In this document: one piece after another, positions 8,435 through 18,014 of the stretch | Numbering within the stretch: position 1 is the first letter of the stretch | Layout: each line of letters opens with the position of its first letter | Source of the DNA: Bremerella alba | GTDB lineage: Bacteria > Planctomycetota > Planctomycetia > Pirellulales > Pirellulaceae | DNA length: 64,000 bases | NCBI RefSeq assembly: GCF_013618625.1 | Contig: NZ_JABRWO010000012.1 | Coordinates: 186,001-250,000 of the forward strand | Direction of reading: 5' to 3' | The notes under the pieces: generated by a model | What the model was told of the DNA's origin: nothing | The model's input: only the letters and a program-made list of their open reading frames with translations | Databases searched by the model: none | Made by a program: the position numbers and the translations under genes

Positions 8435-10042
8435 CTAGCCGATCAGCTTTCGCAGTTCATCACTGAGATCGTCGGCTTTCACACGCCATTGGTCTAACGT
8501 GTCGCGATGACGAATGGTGACCGTTTGGTCTTGCATGCTGTCGCCGTCGACGGTGATGCAGAACGGGGTACCAGCTTCGTCTTGTCGACGATAACGGCGA
8601 CCGACGGCCCCCTTTTCGTCGTAGAAGACATTCCACTCTTTCTTGAGTGTGCGATAGATGTCTTGAGCCATCTCCGGCATGCCGTCTTTTTTGACCAGCG
8701 GGAAGATCGCCGCTTTGATCGGGGCGATTCGCGGGTGCAGTTTCATCAACGTGCGCGTTTGCATCTTACCCTTGTCATCGGGTGCTTCGTCTTCCGTGAA
8801 TGCTTCGCACAAAAAGGCCAGCATCGCGCGGTCTGCACCGGCCGATGGTTCGACCACGTGTGGCACGAAACGTTCGCCGGAGAGGTCATCGCGATACGAA
8901 AGATCCTTGCCGCTACCACGATGCTTGGGCTTGCCTTCTTCGTTCAGCTCGACCGTCATCGGATTGGTGTTGGGATCTAGCTTGCCTTCCATATGACTAC
9001 GCAAATCGAAGTCACCTCGGTGGGCAATCCCTTCCAACTCGCCATATTCGCCTTCGGGCAAGAATGGGAACGCGTATTCAATGTCGGCCGTACCGATCGA
9101 GTAATGTGCCAGCTCTTCGGGGTGGTGCTCGCGAAGGATCAGCTTGCCTTTATCGAGTCCCATGTCCTGGTACCACTGGAAACGACGTTGCCGCCAATAG
9201 GTATACCAGTCTTGCGACGAATCGGGATGGCAGAAAAACTCGATTTCCATCTGTTCGAATTCACGTGAGCGGAACGTGAAGTTACGCGGCGTGATCTCGT
9301 TGCGGAAGCTCTTACCAACCTGGGCGATACCAAAAGGAACGCGAACACGGCTACTATCGACCACGTTCTTGAAGTTCACGAAGATCCCCTGTGCCGTTTC
9401 CGGCCGCAGGAAAGCCGCGTCTGAATCGCCACCGAGCGCGCCGATCGTCGTCTTGAACATCAAGTTGAATTCGCGCGGCGGGGTGAGCGAGCCCAAGCTC
9501 TTTGCGTCAGGACCGAGAACCTGTTCGAAGTCGTCTACGGTCGTCAACGAAACGAGCGGGCCATCCCACTTCAGTTCGTCCGCGTTCTTGGATCGCATGC
9601 CGAAGAATTTGAGCGCCTGACGTTCGAGATCGGCTTCCGGCGATTCCGAATCACTACCGGCGGTGGCGAAGATTTTTTTGCCTTTCGCTTCGACCCAACG
9701 TCCCTGGATCTGATCGTGGCGATAGCGCTTTTTCGACTCGCGGCAGTCGACCATATAATCGTGGAACAAGTCGTAGTGCCCGCTGCACTTCCAGACCTGA
9801 GGGTGCATGATGATCGTGCAGTCGAGACCGGTCATCTCGTACGCAGCCGGAGCCCCAGGCAGTTGGGCCAGGTCGTCGTGACCGGTGACCATATCACGCC
9901 ACCAGGCATCCTTGATATTGCGTTTCAGCTCGACGCCCAACGGGCCGTAGTCCCAAAATCCATTGATACCTCCATAGATTTCGGATGACTGAAACATGAA
10001 GCCTCGCCGCTTGCACAACGAGACGAGCTTTTCCATTTCCAT
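8435..10042 (-). CDS. glyS: Glycyl-tRNA synthetase (single-chain, dimeric type)
   Basis: Class II aminoacyl-tRNA synthetase attaching glycine to tRNA-Gly. The protein begins with MEMEKLVSLCKRRGFMFQSS and IYGG, typical of the single-chain alpha2 GlyRS rather than the alpha2beta2 form. Class II motifs are visible as FRNEITPRNFTFRSREFEQ (motif 2 region), FLRPETAQGIFVNF, and EPSAGADRAMLAFL (motif 3). The C-terminal anticodon-binding domain is complete. At 535 residues the size is normal. Monocistronic, convergent with the GGDEF gene. Confidence 0.94.
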   Translation of the reverse strand: MEMEKLVSLCKRRGFMFQSSEIYGGINGFWDYGPLGVELKRNIKDAWWRDMVTGHDDLAQLPGAPAAYEMTGLDCTIIMHPQVWKCSGHYDLFHDYMVDCRESKKRYRHDQIQGRWVEAKGKKIFATAGSDSESPEADLERQALKFFGMRSKNADELKWDGPLVSLTTVDDFEQVLGPDAKSLGSLTPPREFNLMFKTTIGALGGDSDAAFLRPETAQGIFVNFKNVVDSSRVRVPFGIAQVGKSFRNEITPRNFTFRSREFEQMEIEFFCHPDSSQDWYTYWRQRRFQWYQDMGLDKGKLILREHHPEELAHYSIGTADIEYAFPFLPEGEYGELEGIAHRGDFDLRSHMEGKLDPNTNPMTVELNEEGKPKHRGSGKDLSYRDDLSGERFVPHVVEPSAGADRAMLAFLCEAFTEDEAPDDKGKMQTRTLMKLHPRIAPIKAAIFPLVKKDGMPEMAQDIYRTLKKEWNVFYDEKGAVGRRYRRQDEAGTPFCITVDGDSMQDQTVTIRHRDTLDQWRVKADDLSDELRKLIG

Positions 10043-10226
10043 GGCGTCGATTCTGCTTGAAGTGGGTGAATAGCGTAAGTCGTTAACAGGTAAACATCTA
10101 AGTGTACCTCAGGGGTCCCTGGGGCGTCTACGTGGGTCGTCAGCCGGCAATTGGCTCGATTGCTTGCATGGTTTGCCCTAAAATTCGGACAATTCCTGCT
10201 GCCGAAGGTTCTGTCCCGTTGATTTC

Positions 10227-11054
10227 ATGCCTAAAGACCTAATCAATCCGTTTCAGTCGCCGCAAGACACGCCGGATGAGTCGCCGTCGGCTGTTTCGGC
10301 AGTGGCTGAAGAAGTTTGGCCGTTCGTGGCGACAAAGCTAGCGATGATCGAAGAAATCGATCCGCCGCTAGGCAGGCAGATTGTACCAGGCCAGCCGTGG
10401 GGCAAGATCCTTTCTTATTTACTGCTGAGCCTTGTTGGACTCTATGTGCTTTGGATTGGGGTGATGCTGCTCGTGGCGTGGGGCACAAGCAATTCCGACG
10501 CCCTGGCCTCCCTCACGATGCAGCACATCCCGACCCTGCTGTTTGTCATATTACCAGGCATTCTGTTTGTCCTGACCATCAGCCGTCACTACTTTCAGCA
10601 GGACGTCTCCACCTTCCGCCGATTAGCAAAACTGATTCGTCAGCGCGAAACCAAACCGATCCCCTCGCTGAACTCCCCCAACTGCCAGTTCGTAGCGATC
10701 GTCCCTCGAGAACGCTGGCAACTTCCCGAACAGCAGCTCACGCAGGAAGTCGCTATCTTGCATGTCAACCCTTACGATTCGCGGATCATCGTGGAAGGGG
10801 CCGAGCATCGCTTTTGGATACCCTCGCAGGCTCTGCTCAAGTGTGGAGTCGACTGCTTCACAAAAGCGAAGAAGCAAGTCTGGGTGCTTTGCCTAGTCAT
10901 TCAAACCAGCGAAGGTCCGCGGGAAGTATGCCTAAGGGCTGGCAACGTCGACGGCTTCTGGCAATCGAATAACCAGCGAAAGTCCGTCGCTGAAAAGTTT
11001 TGGGGACGAATCTTGCTGCTGAAACAAGCACCGCATTCGACCAGGAAAATATAA
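10227..11054 (+). CDS. Membrane protein of unknown function, first of a tandem paralogous pair
   Basis: 275 residues. A Pro/Ser-rich N-terminus starting with an NPFQSP-like motif is followed by two transmembrane helices (about 68-90 and 103-122), then a soluble domain of about 140 residues. It shares with the next gene the NPF-P start, the two-helix layout, the phrase QTSEGPxE followed by a short hydrophobic/acidic stretch, and a terminal Lys-rich KSVAEK/KKQAER segment. The two are clearly duplicates. Function unknown; not recognised beyond planctomycete-type membrane protein. Confidence 0.7.
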   Translation: MPKDLINPFQSPQDTPDESPSAVSAVAEEVWPFVATKLAMIEEIDPPLGRQIVPGQPWGKILSYLLLSLVGLYVLWIGVMLLVAWGTSNSDALASLTMQHIPTLLFVILPGILFVLTISRHYFQQDVSTFRRLAKLIRQRETKPIPSLNSPNCQFVAIVPRERWQLPEQQLTQEVAILHVNPYDSRIIVEGAEHRFWIPSQALLKCGVDCFTKAKKQVWVLCLVIQTSEGPREVCLRAGNVDGFWQSNNQRKSVAEKFWGRILLLKQAPHSTRKI

Positions 11055-11251
11055 TTAGCCAAGCCGTAACGACTCGTCGAACTCCGCTAGGCGTCTCCGC
11101 CAGAACTTATCCATTTGAAACCAAACCCCTTAGCCCCCCAAGAGCTGTGTTCTCGAATCGGAAAATCCGACCAACTTTGGCAAACCGATGGTCAAAGGAA
11201 TGCAAAAGCGGAAGAATATAGAAACCGTATCCTGCATCTAAAGAACACGAC

Positions 11252-12049
11252 ATGACCACCCAACCCACCAATCCGTTTGCTGCACCGCTGGCCGACATTT
11301 CGGCAACCGGCAAACCGGAAGCCGACCAGGCGTACCCCATGACGGCCACGGCCACTGCGGTGATCGAGGATGTCCCGGAGCCACATTGCGGGAAAGTACG
11401 CACCTTGGGCATGCGTTTTCTACTTGGGCTACCCCAGGTATTGATTCCCATCACGCTTGGGATTTTGTTTTACACTCTGGCGGCGTTCGGTCCGGTGTGG
11501 TTGAACCTGGGTGGGAACGCGTCGCTCGCACTCTTGGTAGCCAGCATTATCCTCTTTTTCACACTGATCTATATCCTGACTAACGCTTTCTGCCAGGACC
11601 GCTGGTGGGAAACGCTCTTGCGGCGACAAATCGACAATCGCTCTGCCCCATGGATCGCAAGAGAGAGTTTCCCTAGCGAATTTGTCACGCTGACATCAAC
11701 GCAGCCACAGTCGATGGCTTCGTTTCAGTTGGGCTCGAACGAGGCCGAGATCATTGACATCGGCCTCCTTCAACTGGACAAGACCGAGGGAGAAATCGTG
11801 CTCGAATGCGACAACCGCCGCTATCGCATTCCTCGCGGTTCCCTGCTGTTGTGTGACGTCCGGAAAATCAAGTTGCAGTCACCGTGGATTGTCGTGGTGA
11901 ATCTCGCTTGTCAGACAAGCGAGGGCCCCCACGAGTTCTGCATCATGCCGGCCGACATCCAACCATGGCTTATATTCACGGCGCAGCACCGCAAAAAACA
12001 GGCAGAACGGATCGCAAGTGAAATCCTCGCTCTCCCCAAGGTCGATTAG
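11252..12049 (+). CDS. Membrane protein of unknown function, second of a tandem paralogous pair
   Basis: 265 residues with the same layout as its upstream neighbour: NPFAAP near the N-terminus, two hydrophobic helices (about 54-75 and 87-110), then a soluble domain. The soluble part contains a PRGSLLLCDVRKI strand that aligns with PSQALLKCGVDCF of the paralogue and the shared QTSEGPHEFC. Its stop codon overlaps that of the convergent PhoX-like gene by four bases. Function unknown. Confidence 0.7.
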   Translation: MTTQPTNPFAAPLADISATGKPEADQAYPMTATATAVIEDVPEPHCGKVRTLGMRFLLGLPQVLIPITLGILFYTLAAFGPVWLNLGGNASLALLVASIILFFTLIYILTNAFCQDRWWETLLRRQIDNRSAPWIARESFPSEFVTLTSTQPQSMASFQLGSNEAEIIDIGLLQLDKTEGEIVLECDNRRYRIPRGSLLLCDVRKIKLQSPWIVVVNLACQTSEGPHEFCIMPADIQPWLIFTAQHRKKQAERIASEILALPKVD

Positions 12050-13437
12050 ACCAAAACGTCATCCCACGGCCCGGTGATCGCGAACGTGATACCAGGCGTT
12101 TGGATATTGGCAAACATCCACTTCCCATCAGGGCTGAATGTCGACCCGGCCCACTCCTTATCGACGTACGAGCCGCGAAGGCCGTTATGCTCGCCATTAA
12201 GCGTGATGTTGTTCTCGGCGAAGTTTTTCAACCGACCATCCTTTGTCAGGATTAGCATCCGCTGCGGTAGTGGGTCTTCGCCGGAATAGTCGTTGTCTTC
12301 GCAGAGAACCAAGCCTCCTTGAGGACTTACACACAAGTTGTCCGGCATGTTCAAAACGCGTTTGTTGCGTGATTCGTAAAGCAACGTGACCGTTTGCTGC
12401 TTGGGATCAAACTGCCAGATCTGTCCTGCCTTGGCAGCTCCGCCGTTGGTGGCATCGAAGTAAATCAAATCATTGCCGTACCAGCAGCCTTCGAGCCGAG
12501 AAAAGGTTGAGCCGCCGAGCTTTTGACCTTGCTCGAAAACCGAGTCGACCTTCGCATCAGGGTTCGTTTTCTCTAACGCTGGGTTCGCAATCCGATGCCA
12601 CTTAACCGGGAACGACGAGCCATCTTTAAAGCCGCCACGAAGGTCAGGATGCCCCACGACCTCGGCGATTTCCAGTACACCGCCGGCCGCCAACTTGCCT
12701 GGCTGCGTAGGGCGGAAGCGATAGAAGCCTGCTTTGCCTTGGTCTTCGGTCAAATAGACATCACCCGTCTTGCGATCGATGGCGACGGCCTCGTGCACGA
12801 AACGTCCCATCTCCTTAATGGGCTGCGCAGTAGAAGTGCCATCCGAGGGAACTTCAAAGACCCAGCCATGATCCTTTTCGTAATGGGCCTGGCGATTGCC
12901 GTCCTCAGGCCCATCCAGGGTTTCTTCACAGGTCAACCAACTAGCCCAGGGAGTCACGCCACCGGCACAGTTACGGACGGTGCCGGAGATGGCACCGTAA
13001 CTGGACAGCCACTGTCCGCGCTTGATGTCAAATTCTAACTGGGTACAACCACCGGTGGCCGATCGATCGTAGGAAGAACCATTTCTGCTGCTAAACGCAG
13101 GTCCTACCTTGCCGAGTTCGTGATTCCTAGTGATGAGCAACTTGTTAGCCTTTTGGCCTACCACGCCCATTCCGTCGTGAGCAGATGGGGTCGACTGGCC
13201 GTCGTCCATTTTATCGCCCGTCCAACCGTACGATACGTAACGAAACCCTTCCGGGAGTTTCAACAGCGGCAAGCCAGTTGCTTCATCCTTCACAGGAACC
13301 AGAGATGCCGATTGCCGGGCCGTCTCTCCGAGTGCCGTTCGCGCGCCCAGGGTCGACAGGGCACCTCCAATGGCAAACGATCCAAAAACAGAAAACGTAT
13401 CACTCAGAAATTCACGACGCGATTTAGGGTCAGCCAT
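12046..13437 (-). CDS. PhoX-family (DUF839) phosphatase, Tat-exported
   Basis: 463 residues. The N-terminus carries a twin-arginine signal (SRREFLSDTF, residues 6-15) followed by a hydrophobic stretch FGSFAIGGALSTLG, as in PhoX, which is exported folded with its metal cofactors. The body is a beta-propeller-like DUF839 domain with LLITRNHELG, TPWASWLTCEET and CVSPQGGLVLCEDN segments. PhoX enzymes are Ca/Fe-dependent alkaline phosphatases of the periplasm; the same activity is inferred. It overlaps the convergent membrane protein gene by four bases. Confidence 0.85.
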   Translation of the reverse strand: MADPKSRREFLSDTFSVFGSFAIGGALSTLGARTALGETARQSASLVPVKDEATGLPLLKLPEGFRYVSYGWTGDKMDDGQSTPSAHDGMGVVGQKANKLLITRNHELGKVGPAFSSRNGSSYDRSATGGCTQLEFDIKRGQWLSSYGAISGTVRNCAGGVTPWASWLTCEETLDGPEDGNRQAHYEKDHGWVFEVPSDGTSTAQPIKEMGRFVHEAVAIDRKTGDVYLTEDQGKAGFYRFRPTQPGKLAAGGVLEIAEVVGHPDLRGGFKDGSSFPVKWHRIANPALEKTNPDAKVDSVFEQGQKLGGSTFSRLEGCWYGNDLIYFDATNGGAAKAGQIWQFDPKQQTVTLLYESRNKRVLNMPDNLCVSPQGGLVLCEDNDYSGEDPLPQRMLILTKDGRLKNFAENNITLNGEHNGLRGSYVDKEWAGSTFSPDGKWMFANIQTPGITFAITGPWDDVLV

Positions 13438-13549
13438 ATCCGGTTCCCAAGATGGGACTTAAAAGAAACATCAGTGCCATGCGGCAAGGTACCTAAAGTG
13501 CCGGCGAGCTGACAAGCGGCTTCACGAATTCTTAACACGTAATTCGGGT

Positions 13550-13873
13550 TCACGTGGCTGCCGTGCTGAACTTTAATCCCAGGATGGCAATCCCCAGTAG
13601 AGCCATAAAAAACAACCGGGCGACTGAGACCGGTTCGTTCAGGATCGCCATACCAAGCACGGCAGTTCCAGCCGCTCCAATCCCAACCCAAACAGCATAC
13701 GCTGTCCCAATCGGCAAATCGCGAACCGCGACTGAAAGCAGGTACATGCTGCCAGCCAAGGCAATCACCGTCAAACAGCTGGGCCAGAAGCGAGTAAAGC
13801 CTTCGGTATATTTAAGACCCGTTGCCCAGACAATTTCGAGAAGACCGGCTGCCAATAGAATCCACCAAGCCAT
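13550..13873 (-). CDS. Small multidrug resistance (SMR) family exporter, SugE/Gdx type
   Basis: 107-residue, four-helix inner-membrane exporter working as a dimer. The start MAWWILLAAGLLEIVWATGLKY-like N-terminus (Glu13 is the conserved substrate/proton site) and the tail ALLGIAILGLKF match the Gdx/SugE branch, which exports guanidinium, rather than EmrE. The ATG at 13873 is preceded by a good AAGGAGCT ribosome site. An upstream in-frame ATG at 13897 lies inside a hairpin and is unlikely to be used. Confidence 0.88.
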   Translation of the reverse strand: MAWWILLAAGLLEIVWATGLKYTEGFTRFWPSCLTVIALAGSMYLLSVAVRDLPIGTAYAVWVGIGAAGTAVLGMAILNEPVSVARLFFMALLGIAILGLKFSTAAT

Positions 13874-13889
13874 GATAAGCTCCTTGTAG

Positions 13890-13922
13890 GACGACACGAG
13901 GTTAGTTACTTCGTGCGTCGTC
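13890..13922 (-). promoter_or_regulatory. Leader hairpin just upstream of the SMR exporter ribosome site
   Basis: On the minus strand GACGACGCACGA pairs with TCGTGTCGTC (one 2-nt bulge), enclosing an 11-nt loop, and ends a few bases before the AAGGAGCT ribosome site. Many gdx genes are controlled by guanidine riboswitches, but the consensus elements of the known classes were not found here. The hairpin may affect translation or be fortuitous. Confidence 0.3.
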
Positions 13923-14083
13923 TTATCCTGACCGGGTACGGCGCGTCTCGTCCGGGGCTGTATGCGTAGCCAACGTTGGTAAGATTATTCGCAAGCACCC
14001 AACCAACCGCAAGCCCGGCTTACCGCACTCACGATCGGGGCCGCCCCCCCCCGACAGTAGAGCCTGACCTCTTAGCTACCCCA

Positions 14084-15052
14084 CTAAAAATTAGGTGTGG
14101 GGGGGCGATACTGCGAAAGATCGATGGTCTTGAACCAGTCGATGGTTTGCTTGAGGCCGTCTTCCAACTGGGTAGTTGGCTCCCAACCTAAGTGCTTTCT
14201 TGCCAAGGTAATGTCCGGTTGACGCTGTTTGGGGTCGTCGGAGGGCAAGTCCGTGTAGATGATCTCCGACTTAGAACCGGTCAGTTTGACGACCAGCTCA
14301 GCTAACTGCCGGATTGAGAACTCGATGGGGTTCCCCACGTTGATCGGGCCTACCTGATCGCAAGCCATCATCTTAATGAGGCCGTCGACCAGGTCGTCGC
14401 GGTAACAGAACGAGCGTGTCTGCGAGCCATCGCCGTAAATGGTAATCGGCTCGCCGGTGAAGGCCTGGCGGATGAAGTTCGAGATCACGCGACCGTCGTA
14501 AGGATGCATCCGCGGCCCATACGTATTGAAAATTCGTACGATACGGACCTGAACGCCGTTCATGCGATGATAATCCATGCATAGCGTCTCGGCGGCTCGC
14601 TTGCCTTCGTCGTAGCAAGCGCGGATTCCGAGCGTGTTGACGCTGCCGCGATAGGTCTCTGGCTGCGGATGGATTTCCGGATCACCGTAAATTTCCGACG
14701 TCGAAGCAAACAAGTATTTCGCGCGGCAACGTTTGGCCATCCCCAGCAAGTTGATCGAACCCATCACCGACGTTTTCATGGTCTTGATGGGATTAAATTG
14801 ATAGTGCCCAGGAGCCGCCGGACAGGCCATGTTGTAGATCTCGTCCACCTCCAACCAGACGGGATGGATGATGTCGTGCCGAATGACCTCAAAGTTCGGC
14901 TTCGACAACAAATGGACGATATTCGACTTCTGGCTGGTGAAGAAGTTATCGACGCAGATGACATCGTGCCCCTGTTCGACCAGTTCTTCGCAAATTCGCG
15001 AACCTAGAAAGCCAGCGCCGCCGGCTACCAAAATGCGTTTGATCTGAGACAT
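14084..15052 (-). CDS. uxs: UDP-glucuronate decarboxylase (UDP-xylose synthase)
   Basis: Extended SDR enzyme converting UDP-glucuronate to UDP-xylose with bound NAD. The Rossmann motif GGAGFLGS is at residues 11-18. The catalytic residues appear in [11 protein letters not shown] and [12 protein letters not shown] (YxxxK). The insertion [23 protein letters not shown] is typical of bacterial and plant UXS. At 322 residues it is complete. It lies 43 bp downstream of the UDP-glucose dehydrogenase gene on the same strand, so the two-step route UDP-Glc to UDP-GlcA to UDP-Xyl is encoded together. Confidence 0.92.
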   Translation of the reverse strand: MSQIKRILVAGGAGFLGSRICEELVEQGHDVICVDNFFTSQKSNIVHLLSKPNFEVIRHDIIHPVWLEVDEIYNMACPAAPGHYQFNPIKTMKTSVMGSINLLGMAKRCRAKYLFASTSEIYGDPEIHPQPETYRGSVNTLGIRACYDEGKRAAETLCMDYHRMNGVQVRIVRIFNTYGPRMHPYDGRVISNFIRQAFTGEPITIYGDGSQTRSFCYRDDLVDGLIKMMACDQVGPINVGNPIEFSIRQLAELVVKLTGSKSEIIYTDLPSDDPKQRQPDITLARKHLGWEPTTQLEDGLKQTIDWFKTIDLSQYRPPTPNF

Positions 15053-15095
15053 AAAATTTCAGGTCGCTCTCTGTAGTAAAGTCCCAATCCGCAGG

Positions 15096-16421
15096 CTAGG
15101 TTTTGGAAACATCGACTGGTCGACGGCCCACCGAGAAATACGTGAACCCATGCTTTTCCATGTTGCCCAACTCGAACAGGTTACGTCCATCAAAGATGGT
15201 CGGTGATTTCATTTTCGCTTTTAGTTTCTTGAAGTCCGGCGTGCGGTACTCGTTCCATTCGGTGTTGATAGCCAAGCAATCCGCACCGTCAACGGCTTCC
15301 ATCTCGCTTTTGCAGTATTTGCGAATTTTGTCGCCAAATTGAGCCTGAACGTTTTCCATCGCCTCGGGATCGTGCACGTGGATGATCGCTCCCTTGTCGG
15401 CCAGATAGTTCAGCAGTTCCAGAGCGGGCGCTTCGCGAATGTCGTCGGTCTTCGGCTTGAATGCGAGTCCCCAAACGCCGAACGTCTTGCCAGCAACGTC
15501 GCCACCATAGAACGCATCGATCTTACGAACCAGCGATGCCCTCTGATGAACGTTGACTTCGTCGACTGCACGCATGATCTTCGGCTCAAGCTGCAATGTT
15601 TCCGCCAAAGACGCCAAAGCACGAACATCTTTCGGGAAACAACTTCCACCGTAGCCCAAACCGGGAAAGAGGAACTGAAAACCGATGCGTTGATCGTGCC
15701 CCATGCCGATCCGCACATCGTTGATGTCCGCCCCGACTTTCTCGCTGAGATTGGCGATCTCGTTGATAAAGCTAATCTTGGTAGCCAATAGTGCGTTGGC
15801 GGCGTATTTTGTTAATTCCGAGCTTTCAGGGCTCATGAACAAGATGGGCTTGCCGGTGCGAACCAGCGGGGCATGCAGCGTTTGCAGCAACTCTTCGGCC
15901 GCTTCGTTACGAACGCCGCAGACAACGCGGTCGGGATACATAAAATCGGAGATGGCCGAGCCTTCTTTCAAAAACTCGGGATTGCTTGCCACGTTGACTT
16001 CGCGGCCGCATAGCTCCTTAAGCATCTCGTACACCTTGCCGTTGGTGCCGACCGGGACGGTGCTCTTTACTACCACCAAAGCGTCTTCTCGTAGATGGGG
16101 CGCGATGCCTTCGACGACCTTCCATACGGCAGAAAGATCGGCAGCCCCGCTATCAGACTGAGGTGTTCCGACGGCGATATAGACAATATCGGCATCTGGA
16201 ATCACGTCGGCAGCATTGGTGGTGAACTGCAGTCGCCCCTCTTCATAGTTTCGCGAAACCAGTTCCGACAGGCCCGGCTCATAAATCGGGATAATGCCCT
16301 GCTTCAGTCCTTCGACTTTGGCCTGATTGACATCAATGCACGTGACTTCATTTCCCAAATCAGAGAAACAGGTTCCCGTTACCAGACCCACGTAGCCTGT
16401 GCCTATGACTGCTAGCTTCAT
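15096..16421 (-). CDS. ugd: UDP-glucose 6-dehydrogenase
   Basis: Oxidises UDP-glucose to UDP-glucuronate using two NAD. The N-terminal Rossmann motif is GTGYVGL (residues 7-13). The catalytic cysteine lies in GYGGSCFPKD, and the C-terminal UDP-binding domain contains GLAFKPKTDDIREAPAL. Length 441 is standard. First gene of a probable ugd-uxs operon feeding exopolysaccharide or glycan synthesis. Divergent from the sugar porter gene. Confidence 0.94.
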   Translation of the reverse strand: MKLAVIGTGYVGLVTGTCFSDLGNEVTCIDVNQAKVEGLKQGIIPIYEPGLSELVSRNYEEGRLQFTTNAADVIPDADIVYIAVGTPQSDSGAADLSAVWKVVEGIAPHLREDALVVVKSTVPVGTNGKVYEMLKELCGREVNVASNPEFLKEGSAISDFMYPDRVVCGVRNEAAEELLQTLHAPLVRTGKPILFMSPESSELTKYAANALLATKISFINEIANLSEKVGADINDVRIGMGHDQRIGFQFLFPGLGYGGSCFPKDVRALASLAETLQLEPKIMRAVDEVNVHQRASLVRKIDAFYGGDVAGKTFGVWGLAFKPKTDDIREAPALELLNYLADKGAIIHVHDPEAMENVQAQFGDKIRKYCKSEMEAVDGADCLAINTEWNEYRTPDFKKLKAKMKSPTIFDGRNLFELGNMEKHGFTYFSVGRRPVDVSKT

Positions 16422-16658
16422 CTAAACTCTTCCTGGCAGGAAATCGACTATGACGGTAATCGAATTAGTGTACCCCAGTTTGTAAAGGATAACAGGTGAA
16501 GAGGCTTTACGAGACCACACCTCCCGAGGCAATTCAGGATCATCTGCGGAAGAAAAGCCTTTTTTAAGCCGCATGAGTGTGAGAGAATCCGGCGGAGTCA
16601 TCACACAAGACGTGATCCAGTCTTGATCTCTTTACCTAATCTTCCTGTAATCGCTGAT

Positions 16659-18014
16659 ATGCTCCCTCGAATTATATTCTGGTCGGTAACGGCTTCCCTG
16701 GCCGGCTTTCTGTTTGGTTTCGACACCGTCGTGATTTCTGGCGCAGAAAAAAACATCCAGCAGTTGTGGGGGTTAGAAGACTTTCAGCACGGACTGGCCT
16801 TGAGTGCCGCTTTGTGGGGAACCGTGATCGGGTCGATGATTGGTTTCTGGCCGACCGATCACTTCGGTCGCCAAAAGACATTGGTATCGATCGGCATACT
16901 CTATTTTGCGTCGGCGATCTGGTCTGCGCTCGCGACTGACCCTTATTCCTTCATGCTCGCTCGATTTATTGGCGGCCTGGGCGTAGGGATATCGACGGTG
17001 ACATCTCCGCTGTATATCTCTGAGATCTCTCCACCCCAAGACCGTGGCAAACTCGCCGGCATGTTTCAATTCAATATTGTTTTTGGCATTCTGATCGCGT
17101 TTCTCTCGAACGCATTGATTGCGCAGTGGTTTGCCGAATCGGTCGCAGAAGGAGAAGTCAATAACGCTTGGCGGTGGATGTTGGGCGTCGAAGCGATTCC
17201 CGCGATTATCTATTCCATCTTTTGTTTCTTTCTACCAGAAAGTCCTCGTTGGTTGATTGCCCGCCAAGGGCAACGTGAAAAGGGAATCGAAATACTGCGT
17301 CAAATCATGCCGGATGATTCGCCCGGACACGTGGAAGCGGTAGCCGATGAAATCGAAATCACCGCCCAACAAACAATCGCAGGCGGCAGCATTTGGCAAG
17401 CGAAATTGCATGTACCGATGCTGATGGCCTTCCTGATTGCCTTCTTCAATCAGCTCTCGGGCATTAACGCGGTGCTTTATTTTGCCCCGCGGATCTTCGA
17501 GTTAACTGGGCTCGGCGAAGAAGCCGCTTTGCTAACATCGGTAGGAATTGGTGTAACCAACCTCATTTTCACATTTGTCGGCTTGGCCTTGATCGACCGC
17601 CTAGGACGCCGCACGTTGATGATCATCGGTTCGATCGGTTACATCGCCTCGCTTGGCCTCTGCGCGTGGGCCTTCCACAGCGAGCATTATTCAATCGTGC
17701 CTCCTTGTATTTTTGCGTTTATCGCAGCCCATGCGGTCGGTCAAGGCGCAGTTATCTGGGTCTTCATTTCTGAGATCTTTCCCAATCGCTACCGAGCCGT
17801 CGGGCAGACACTCGGTAGCTTCACACACTGGTTTTTTGCGGCGACGCTCACGCTCGTGTTCCCTTACATGGTAACCGCGTTCGCTCCTGCGATCGTCTTC
17901 GGTATCTTCTGCGGGATGATGGTCTTGCAATTGCTGTGGGTGCTTGTGCAAATGCCTGAGACAAAAGGGGTCCCGCTGGAAGAGATCGAGCGAAAACTTG
18001 GCATTCATTCCTAA
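16659..18014 (+). CDS. Sugar porter family MFS transporter (XylE-like)
   Basis: Twelve-helix inner-membrane sugar:proton symporter. Family signatures are GFLFGFDTVVISG in helix 1, PESPRWL after helix 6, DRLGRRTLM in the 8-9 loop and PETKGVPLEEIE at the C-terminus. The aromatic/Gln residues of NQLSGINAVLYF in helix 7 are those that bind hexose or pentose in XylE/GLUT. The ATG at 16659 gives a short N-terminus as in XylE; a TTG at 16623 would add 12 residues. Neither has a clear ribosome site. Adjacent to UDP-xylose genes, but substrate is not deducible. Confidence 0.9.
   Translation: MLPRIIFWSVTASLAGFLFGFDTVVISGAEKNIQQLWGLEDFQHGLALSAALWGTVIGSMIGFWPTDHFGRQKTLVSIGILYFASAIWSALATDPYSFMLARFIGGLGVGISTVTSPLYISEISPPQDRGKLAGMFQFNIVFGILIAFLSNALIAQWFAESVAEGEVNNAWRWMLGVEAIPAIIYSIFCFFLPESPRWLIARQGQREKGIEILRQIMPDDSPGHVEAVADEIEITAQQTIAGGSIWQAKLHVPMLMAFLIAFFNQLSGINAVLYFAPRIFELTGLGEEAALLTSVGIGVTNLIFTFVGLALIDRLGRRTLMIIGSIGYIASLGLCAWAFHSEHYSIVPPCIFAFIAAHAVGQGAVIWVFISEIFPNRYRAVGQTLGSFTHWFFAATLTLVFPYMVTAFAPAIVFGIFCGMMVLQLLWVLVQMPETKGVPLEEIERKLGIHS

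Noticed and set aside
13874-13990. Guanidine riboswitch upstream of the SMR exporter
   Set aside because: ACGR tetraloop pairs of class II and the ykkC class I conserved blocks were looked for and not found.
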